Source: Peribacillus frigoritolerans
Lineage (GTDB): Bacteria > Bacillota > Bacilli > Bacillales > DSM-1321
Reading direction: 5' to 3'
DNA length: 64,000 nt
Assembly (NCBI GenBank): GCA_030562215.1
Contig: JAUPFL010000002.1
Span: 372,001-436,000, forward strand
Part shown: positions 57,354 to 64,000 of the stretch, piece by piece
How positions within the stretch are numbered: position 1 is the first letter of the stretch
Layout: every line of letters begins with the position of its first letter
The notes under the pieces: model-generated
Seen by the model: the letters and a program-made list of their open reading frames with translations, nothing else
Database searches by the model: none
What the model was told of the DNA's origin: nothing
Translations under genes and position numbers: made by a program

Positions 57354-57893
57354 TTGATTGGAACGGAAGGTACGAGACTCCTGCGGGAAAAGCGTGGCAA
57401 GGGAGACCCCGCAGGCGTGCCGAGGAGGCTCCCGCCCGCCCGCGGAAAGCGAGTGCCTGAAGTGGAAATCAACGTTCCCATATTACAAACCCACAAAAAA
57501 GCTGTCGGCAAATAATTATTATCTAGTTTGTGAACAAAAGGGTTCTAAAATAAAACAAAGTTGATAGGAACGGAAGGTACGAGACTCCTGCGGGAAAAGC
57601 GTGGCAAGGGAGACCCCGCAGGCGTGCCGAGGAGGCTCTCGCCCGCCCGCGGAAAGCGAGTGCCTGAAGTGGAAATCAACGTTCCCATATTACAAACCCA
57701 CAAAAAAGCTGTCGGCAAATAATTATTATCTAGTTTGTGAACAAAAGGGTTCTAAAATAAAACAAAGTTGATAGGAACGGAAGGTACGAGACTCCTGCGG
57801 GAAAAGCGTGGCAAGGGAGACCCCGCAGGCGTGCCGAGGAGGCTCTCGCCCGCCCGCGGAAAGCGAGTGCCTGAAGTGGAAATCAACGTTGTG
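57354..57893 (+). repeat. Tandem 207-bp amplification of the GC-rich repeat
   Basis: GGAACGGAAGGTACGAGACT starts at 57360, 57567 and 57774, so the period is 207 bp. Each period has about 125 bp of the GC-rich element and an 82-bp spacer (TTACAAACCCACAAAAAAGC ...). Copies differ at very few positions. There are three elements and two spacers. No coding content. Confidence 0.93.
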
Positions 57894-58043
57894 ATGAATG
57901 TGCTGCTATGGGTCAATTGATTCCAGAACATTTAGTCCGGCAGTTATTGATTTCCCGAAGGTGATCGCCAAAATTAGACTTGTTAAAACGTTCTTCATTC
58001 CAAATGCATTTGGCATTCACCGGCCCCCTTTGTCTACAAACTG
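57894..58043. other. Unassigned stretch after the repeat cluster
   Basis: About 150 bp without recognisable features, ending at the deoR terminator. An open frame in this area has no ribosome-binding site. Confidence 0.4.
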
Positions 58044-58083
58044 AAAAACGGGAACTATACTACTGTATAGTTCCCGTTTTTTT
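58044..58083 (-). terminator. Terminator of the DeoR gene
   Basis: AAAAACGGGAACTATAC pairs perfectly with GTATAGTTCCCGTTTTT around TACT. Confidence 0.93.
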
Positions 58084-58090
58084 CTTGCTT

Positions 58091-58848
58091 TTAAGAAAGA
58101 ATCAAATGTGTGCCGGTCTCTTTAAACGAAGAGATGAAATCTTTATGCAGATGATCGTCAGTTATGATGTAATCGATTTTATCCAGTGACGATATCCCGA
58201 TTGTCACATCTTTGCCGAACTTGGTGCTGTCAGCGGCAACATAGACTTCTTGGGATAAATCAATGATTTTTTTCGTGTGTTCGCTTCTTCTAAATTATAG
58301 TCGGATATGCCTTTTTCAACGGTTATGCCACTCGCACAAATGAATGCTTTTGAAATATTCAATTCACTAAAGTTGAATAAGTAGTCAAATGCAACGATGG
58401 ATTGTTCATTTCTCCTGACTTTCCCCCCTATGATCAATATCTCGATATCGCTATGAATGAGCTCATTTACAACAGGGATCGAACTGGTTATCACAGTCAG
58501 TTTCTTTTTCTGTTTTATATATTTAGCGATTTGATAGGTTGTCGAACCACTATCGATATAAATGCAATCACCATCGTCGATATACTCACTGCATTTTTGG
58601 GCGATGGTTTCCTTTTCTTCCAATTGACTGAACATCCGTTCATCTATCGTCGATTCTCCAAACTTCGATTGAACCAGCTTAACGCCGCCATAGATCTTTT
58701 CTATTTTTCCTTGTCTTGTAAGAAGGTTTATATCCCTTCTGATGGTTTCGATGGAAACTTGCATTTCTTCAGTAAGCTCGGCAATCTTCATAACTTTTCT
58801 AATCGTTAATAACTCGATGATCTTCTTTTGCCTTTCAAGAGGAAGCAT
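58091..58848 (-). CDS. DeoR/GlpR-family regulator of the phosphonate locus (one frameshift)
   Basis: About 252 residues: HTH (IAELTEEMQVSIETIRRDIN) and a DeoR sensor domain (IDSGSTTYQIAKYI, IGGKVRRNEQSIV). One added A in the A7 run near 58278 gives EANTRKKIIDLSQEVYVAAD and a normal end. It is divergent from the AEP genes and is their likely regulator, with a phosphorylated or phosphono metabolite as possible effector. Confidence 0.88.
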
Positions 58849-59076
58849 AAGTTACACCCGCCTATTCTTCATATCTATCTTCCTGATATTCATTTTAAGT
58901 GTACTGTTTACCGTGAACATATTCAACATATAGATGATAAAAATATCATTAGTTGGTCAAAAGTTAGTATTAAATTAGTAATAAAGTGTTCAACATTTAC
59001 AGAGTATTTACAAAAATCTCAAATTCGGTTTACAAAGTGCTTTTATACTAAGGGTGTATTAAAGGAGGTGAACGGT
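58849..59076 (+). promoter_or_regulatory. Divergent promoter region deoR/phn
   Basis: ATTCAACAT at 58921 and GTTCAACAT at 58988 are 67 bp apart and could be regulator half-sites. TATACT at 59044 is a possible -10. I found no confident -35. The region separates the DeoR gene from the AEP operon. Confidence 0.4.
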
Positions 59077-59827
59077 TTGCTAAAACTACAAAATATTAGC
59101 AAGCAATTCGATGGAAAATCAGTTTTGGATAATATAAATCTTGAAATTAAAACGGGGAGATCGTTTCACTATTAGGACCAAGTGGAAGCGGCAAAACTAC
59201 TTTATTACATATAATTTTGGGCTTGACGGGTATCAATCATGGGAAAATCATTTTCAATGATACCGATTTGAGTAACGTGCCCATGAAAGACAGGGGATTT
59301 AATATCGTTTTCCAGGATTACGCTCTTTTCCCGCATTTGAATGCCTATGAAAATATCGTTTATGGATTGAGGAACAGGAAGGGATCCGTTTCCAAGGAAG
59401 AGCTTCAGGAATACATCGATTTCCTGGAATTATCACCGCATTTGAAAAAAGGATCAGCGAATTATCCGGGGGCCAGAAACAAAGGGTTTCGATAGCAAGG
59501 ACTCTTGTAATGAAACCGAAGATCCTCTTACTTGATGAGCCGCTGAGTGCTCTGGATGGTGTGATCAAGGAATCGATAAAGGAACGCATCAAATCCATTG
59601 CCCGCGAATTTAAGCTGACGACGATCATAGTGACACATGACCCGGAAGAGGCTTTGACGATGTCGGATAAGATTTTGATCATTAATCAAGGGAATATTTC
59701 TCAATTTGGATCGCCTCAAGAAATCATCAATCAGCCGGCCAATGATTTCGTAAAGGAATTTATTCTTAAACAACTGGAGATCAAGAGAGAAAATATTTAT
59801 AACTTATTCGGTGAAAAGTATGCCTGA
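59077..59827 (+). CDS. 2-Aminoethylphosphonate ABC transporter ATP-binding protein (two frameshifts)
   Basis: About 250 residues. One added G in the G4 run near 59155 restores Walker A (LLGPSGSGKTTLLH); one added A in the A6 run near 59447 restores the signature (ISELSGGQKQRVSIARTLV). Walker B LLLDEPLSALDG and the switch His IIVTHDPEEAL are intact. AAAGGAGGTG precedes the TTG start. It powers the fused permease that follows; PhnT is the equivalent in other bacteria. Confidence 0.88.
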
Positions 59828-61436
59828 AGTAAAACCGGCAATGAGAGTCATTTATATACCTATCTTACTGCTATTTGCCGCTTTTCTTTTCTTGCCGCTT
59901 GGGATATTGTTCGTCCGTTCTTTTGAAACGGCTGATGGAATCAATCTCTCGAATTATTTAACGGTCCTTTCAAATGCAGAGTTGATGAAGTCATTCGGAA
60001 ACAGCGTGAAAATATCGGGGCTCACAGCCGTCATTACGACCGTTTTAGCCTTTTTCCTGGCCTATTCCATCCATTGCACCCGATTATATAGGCCATTAAA
60101 AAGTGTAATTAAAACCGGGATCCTTGTTCCGATGCTGCTTCCGACAATCACATTCGGGTTTGCGATCATCTACTCTTTCGGCAATCAAGGAATCATAACG
60201 AAGATTTTTGGAAGGAATCTATTCGATATATACGGATTTAATGGATTATTGATAGGATATGTGATCTATACATTGCCATCAGCTTTCCTTCTCATTAATA
60301 ATTCCTTCAAGTACATGGATAAAAAATTCATCATCGTTTCAAAATTAATGGGTGACGGAACGATAAGAAGTTTCATGAATACGATCATACGGCCATTGTC
60401 GGGAACTTTGGGCGGAGCTTTTGTACTTTCCTTCATCTTGAGTTTCACCGACTTCGGGATACCGGCTTCAGTCGGCGGGACCTACTCCGTCGTTGCGACG
60501 CAACTGTATCAAGTCATGCTGGGTTCAATCCCTGATTTCAATAGTGGTGCAGTGATTGCCATTTTCATGCTCATTCCGGTAGTATTCAGTGTTTTCCTAT
60601 TAAACTATCTCGAAAAACTTAATTTTCATTATGACAAGTTCAGCGATATAGAATTGACACAGCACAAAGGGAGGGATATATGTTTTGGAGGTATCTCGCT
60701 GCTGGTCTTAATAGGGATGTTTTCTGTATTTGCGGTCATGTTCATTGCACCATTTTTAACTAGTTTCCCTTACGATCTTTCGTTCACCTTAAAGCATTTT
60801 ATCGACACATTCCAATCGAGCGATTTAACGGCAGTTTATAAAAACTCCTTATTCGTTGCCTTGATGACGGCTGTAATGGGAACGTTCATCGCCTTTAGCT
60901 CTGCGGTTTTGAATGTCCGGACGCCCCTTAAGGGGAAATCGGCAATCGATGTCATTTCAATGTTGACGAATACAGTACCGGGAATGGTTTTGGGCTTATC
61001 GTATTTGCTGCTGTTCAACGGCAGCAGCTGGAAGGGGACCTTTGCCATCATCATTCTATGTAACATTGTCCACTTCTTTACAACACCCTATTTAATGGCG
61101 AAGAACTCTTTATCCAAAATGAACCCTGGTTGGGAAACCACCGGGAATCTATTGGGGGATAGCTGGATCAGGACAATCTATCGTGTCATTCTGCCTAACT
61201 CGGCATCTACGGTAATCGAGATGTTCAGCTACTATTTCATCAATAGTATGGTGACGATCAGCGGAATCATCTTTTTGGTCACGGCCCAAACCACATTAGT
61301 GGCCAGCAAAATTAAAGAGCTTCAGCATTTTGCCAAATTCAATGAAATATTCATCCTGTCTTTGCTTATCTTTTTTACAAATCTAGCCGTGAAGCTGCTT
61401 TGTGATCATTATCAAAAAAGACAATTCAAACATTAA
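59820..61436 (+). CDS. ABC permease with two fused membrane domains (AEP uptake)
   Basis: 538 residues with two BPD-type permease domains of about six helices each, as in FbpB/ThiP. EAA-like loops are visible (KFIIVSKLMGDGTIRSFMNT and WETTGNLLGDSWIRTIYRVI). PhnU and PhnV are separate proteins in Salmonella; here one chain carries both. ATG 59820 overlaps the ATPase stop; a GTG at 59811 is the alternative. Confidence 0.9.
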   Translation: MPEVKPAMRVIYIPILLLFAAFLFLPLGILFVRSFETADGINLSNYLTVLSNAELMKSFGNSVKISGLTAVITTVLAFFLAYSIHCTRLYRPLKSVIKTGILVPMLLPTITFGFAIIYSFGNQGIITKIFGRNLFDIYGFNGLLIGYVIYTLPSAFLLINNSFKYMDKKFIIVSKLMGDGTIRSFMNTIIRPLSGTLGGAFVLSFILSFTDFGIPASVGGTYSVVATQLYQVMLGSIPDFNSGAVIAIFMLIPVVFSVFLLNYLEKLNFHYDKFSDIELTQHKGRDICFGGISLLVLIGMFSVFAVMFIAPFLTSFPYDLSFTLKHFIDTFQSSDLTAVYKNSLFVALMTAVMGTFIAFSSAVLNVRTPLKGKSAIDVISMLTNTVPGMVLGLSYLLLFNGSSWKGTFAIIILCNIVHFFTTPYLMAKNSLSKMNPGWETTGNLLGDSWIRTIYRVILPNSASTVIEMFSYYFINSMVTISGIIFLVTAQTTLVASKIKELQHFAKFNEIFILSLLIFFTNLAVKLLCDHYQKRQFKH

Positions 61437-61449
61437 TGAGGGGGATATT

Positions 61450-62442
61450 ATGTCTAAAACGATCAAGATAGCCTTACTTTCTTTAGTTGCTCTAAGTTTG
61501 GCATTTGTATTGGTGGGCCGTAACAGCGGCAAAGCGGATGAGGAAAAGGTGGTCATTTATACGAATGGCGATGAAGAAGCCACTGCAGCAATGGAGACTT
61601 CCCTGAAAGATGCCGGATACGAAGGGAAATATGTCCTTCAATCATTAGGCACATCTGAATTAGGAGGGAAACTGCTGGCAGAAGGCGATGAAATCGAGGC
61701 TGATGTCGTGACGATGAGTTCCTATTTCATTGAAAGCGCACAGGATCAGCACTCCATGTTCAAGGACCTGTCATTCAGCACCGAAGCATTGGAAAAAAAT
61801 CCAGCCTATTATACGCCGATTTTGGCAAATACCGGTTCCATTTTTGTGAATACGGAAGTGCTTAAACAAAAAGGCCTGCCGATGCCTACCTCGATTAAGG
61901 ATTTAACAAAGCCGGAATATAAAGGGTTCGTTTCAATTCCTAATATCCTGGACTCTTCAACAGGGTGGCTGTTAGTTCAAGCAATAATCAGTCAATACGG
62001 TGACGCAGAGGGGAAAAAGGTTCTCCATGACTTAATAGCAAATAGCGGTCCGCATCTTGAGAGCTCAGGTTCAGGCCCAATCAATAAAGTTCAAGCAGGG
62101 GAAGTGGCTGCAGGTTTTGGCTTACGCTACCAAGCCGTGATGGCTAAAGAGTCAGGCTTACCGATCAAGTTCGTCGATCCGGTTGAGGGAAATTTCTCCT
62201 ACACGGAATCCGTTGCCGTCGTGAATAAAGATGATGAAGCTAAAACAAGTTTAGCGATGAAAATGGCAGAAACGATCAGTAAAGATGCTAGAGAAGAATT
62301 GCTGAAACATTACCCGGTCGCACTTTATGAAGGTGAAAAGGTAACGGAAAAGAACAAACCGGCCCACCCTAAGAAATACAAGCAGCCCCTAACGGTTGAA
62401 TTATTAAAACAGCATCAGGAATTCTTTAAATCAGCACAATGA
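61450..62442 (+). CDS. ABC substrate-binding protein (AEP), lipobox Cys replaced by Arg
   Basis: 330 residues of the Fe3+/AEP/thiamine-type periplasmic-binding family (KVVIYTNGDEEATAAMETSL, LANTGSIFVNTEVLKQKGLP). GAGGGGG precedes ATG 61450. The signal peptide ends FVLVGRNSGKAD, where FVLVGC would be a lipobox; CGT stands where TGT or TGC is expected. Either an error, or the protein is not lipidated. Gene order makes AEP the probable ligand. Confidence 0.88.
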   Translation: MSKTIKIALLSLVALSLAFVLVGRNSGKADEEKVVIYTNGDEEATAAMETSLKDAGYEGKYVLQSLGTSELGGKLLAEGDEIEADVVTMSSYFIESAQDQHSMFKDLSFSTEALEKNPAYYTPILANTGSIFVNTEVLKQKGLPMPTSIKDLTKPEYKGFVSIPNILDSSTGWLLVQAIISQYGDAEGKKVLHDLIANSGPHLESSGSGPINKVQAGEVAAGFGLRYQAVMAKESGLPIKFVDPVEGNFSYTESVAVVNKDDEAKTSLAMKMAETISKDAREELLKHYPVALYEGEKVTEKNKPAHPKKYKQPLTVELLKQHQEFFKSAQ

Positions 62443-62467
62443 TGAATATAGTGAGGAGTGAAGGAAA

Positions 62468-63560
62468 ATGAATACTTATAAACTATTAACGCCTGGACCG
62501 CTGACGACTACGAGTACGGTGAAACAGGAAATGCTTGTTGACCGCTGTACGTGGGAAAATGATATAAAGAAATCACACAAAAAATCAGATCCCAGCTTCT
62601 TGAATTGGCATATGCTGCAAACGGAGAATATACGGCTGTACTTATGCAGGAAGCGGCTCGTTTGTTGTAGAATCAGTGCTGACGACTGCACTTTCAAAAT
62701 CCGATAAAGTGCTGATCATAACGAATGGCGCATATGGAAAACGAATTGTGAAAATGGCGGAGTGCATCGGATTGAACCATGTGGAATATGGCGTTGAGTA
62801 CAATGAATTTCCAAAGGAGGCTGAAATCCGGAACATTTTACTGGATGATAGTGACATCACACATTTAGCAATGGTTCATTGTGAAACGACGACAGGGATT
62901 TTAAATCCGATAGAGATGGTTTCGAAGATCTCAAAGGAACAAGGGAAAACCCTGATCATTGATGCGATGAGCAGCTTTGGCGGAGTTGAGATGAATGTGC
63001 CTGAACTCGGAATCGATTATTTGATCAGCAGCGCGAATAAATGCATTCAAGGAATCCCCGGTTTTGGTTTCGTCATTGCAAAGCTTGAGAAATTGTTGGC
63101 TTGTGAAGGCAATGCCCGCAGTTTGTCCCTGGATTTATATGATCAGTGGAAAGAGATGGACAAGGATGGGAAATGGCGTTTCACATCTCCGACGCATGCA
63201 GTGGCCGCGTTTGCTAAAGCATTGGAAGAATTATCGGAAGAAGGCGGCATTCCAGCCAGATTCGCCCGCTATAAAAATAATAATGACAGGCTGAGAGAGC
63301 TGATGGGTAAATTGGGCATTCATGCATATATCTCACCTGATAAACAATCGCCAATCATTACAACTTTCCTTTTTCCAACTGAAACCTTTGATTTTGGGGA
63401 CTTCTACAATTTCATCAAAGAGAGGGGCTATGTAATTTACCCCGGAAAGCTGACTGACATAGATACATTCCGAATCGGCAATATTGGCGAAATACATGAA
63501 GAAGATATCGAGGCACTTGGCAGGATCGTAGAAAAATATATGAAAGTGGTGACAGTATGA
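62468..63560 (+). CDS. phnW: 2-Aminoethylphosphonate--pyruvate transaminase PhnW (two frameshifts)
   Basis: About 364 residues, class V aminotransferase. [18 protein letters not shown] is the start; the PLP Lys is in [15 protein letters not shown]. One added base near 62572 gives [20 protein letters not shown] and one added G near 62650 gives [18 protein letters not shown]. It moves the amino group of AEP to pyruvate, giving phosphonoacetaldehyde. GAGGAGTGAAGG precedes the ATG. Its stop overlaps the phnX start (ATGA). Confidence 0.92.
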
Positions 63561-64000
63561 ATAAGGTAGAGGGAATCATTTTGGATTGGGCAGGAACAGC
63601 TGTGGATTTTGGATGTTTTGCACCAGTGAATGTTTTTGTGGATATTTTTAAGAATGCTGGACTGGACGTGACGATGGAGGAAGCCAGAGCTCCGATGGGC
63701 ATGCTGAAAATCGACCATATTCGTGCGATGCTGACCATGCCAAGGATATCTTCGTTATGGGAAGAACAATACGGAAGGCCATTCAATGAGGAAGACGTTG
63801 AAAAACTATATGCTGAATTCGAACCGGCACTGATGATGTCATTGGCGGATTATACAGATCCCATTCCAGGGGTTATCGAGACGGTGGAAGCATTAAGGAA
63901 TCGCGGCCTGAAGATTGGGTCGACAACGGGATATACGGATACAATGATGGAGGTCGTCGTGGCAAATGCTTTGAAAAAAGGATATCGCCCGGATTTTCAT
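63557..64000 (+). CDS. phnX: Phosphonoacetaldehyde hydrolase PhnX (3' end outside window)
   Basis: 148 residues before the window ends. It is a HAD-superfamily enzyme with the phosphonatase form of motif I (ILDWAGTAVDFG; nucleophile Asp) and the cap segment APMGMLKIDHIRAML. The motif II region GSTTGYTDTMM is also present. It splits phosphonoacetaldehyde into acetaldehyde and phosphate, completing AEP use with PhnW. Confidence 0.95.
   Translation, partial: MNKVEGIILDWAGTAVDFGCFAPVNVFVDIFKNAGLDVTMEEARAPMGMLKIDHIRAMLTMPRISSLWEEQYGRPFNEEDVEKLYAEFEPALMMSLADYTDPIPGVIETVEALRNRGLKIGSTTGYTDTMMEVVVANALKKGYRPDFH

Noticed and set aside
57006..57564. Several 60-90 codon frames in the repeat cluster
   Set aside because: Repeat-derived, overlapping on both strands, no ribosome-binding sites.
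1..64000. tRNA, rRNA or prophage genes
   Set aside because: I looked for tRNA cloverleaf patterns, rRNA segments and phage structural or integrase genes and saw none.

Overview
The window is chromosomal DNA from a low-GC, endospore-forming member of the Bacillaceae. Evidence for this is a gerBAC spore-germination operon, cse60, an abrB with upstream Spo0A-type boxes, Bacillus-type que genes under preQ1 riboswitches, a guanine riboswitch before nupG, and close B. subtilis counterparts (yfiT, yvaK, ytcD-ytbD-ytbE, ytfP, ytgP, ytzE, adaA-adaB). Gene content and the dispersed GC-rich repeats would fit a Peribacillus-like genome, but the species is inference.

Layout. 0-2.3 kb: a bacitracin-type ABC exporter and sensor kinase. 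2.2-4.5 kb: an efflux permease, abrB and an acetyltransferase. 4.5-8.6 kb: a 21-bp-period repeat array and the gerBAC operon. 8.8-12.6 kb: a bacillithiol-transferase-like gene, small enzymes and a Mef-like efflux gene behind a possible leader-peptide attenuator. 13-16.7 kb: an HxlR/DJ-1 pair and a chemoreceptor. 17.6-24.4 kb: a poly-gamma-glutamate (PGA) locus with capB-capC-capA-capD-capE in the B. anthracis order, followed by a PGA hydrolase and a LysM/NlpC-P60 enzyme. 26-27.8 kb: a second chemoreceptor. 27.9-29.9 kb: queCDE; a second, nearly identical preQ1 riboswitch at 34.0 kb controls a queuosine-precursor transporter and a Cys-rich microprotein. 34.8 kb: a second 21-bp array. 35-43.5 kb: PadR, esterase, nupG, a CAP-domain protein and ytcD-ytbD-ytbE. 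44-53.6 kb: redox enzymes, cse60, a Trp-type alkyltransferase-like protein, ytfP, murJ and an rRNA pseudouridine synthase. 55-56.9 kb: adaA-adaB. 56.9-57.9 kb: a cluster of dispersed repeats with a tandem 207-bp amplification. 58-64 kb: a 2-aminoethylphosphonate locus (DeoR regulator, ABC uptake, phnW, phnX), cut off by the window end.

More than 30 single-base reading-frame breaks are spread over about 25 genes, including the probable MurJ gene. Most are restored by adding one base to a homopolymer run. I read these as uncorrected sequencing indels, not pseudogenes, and annotate each affected gene as one CDS spanning the break.

The most interesting unexplained structures are the two exactly 21-bp-phased arrays, each between the 3' end of a transcription unit and a strong terminator; the terminal-inverted-repeat element family, two of whose insertion sites carry duplicated hairpins; the attenuator-like leader of the efflux gene; and the two-gene preQ1-controlled unit with its Cys-rich microprotein.
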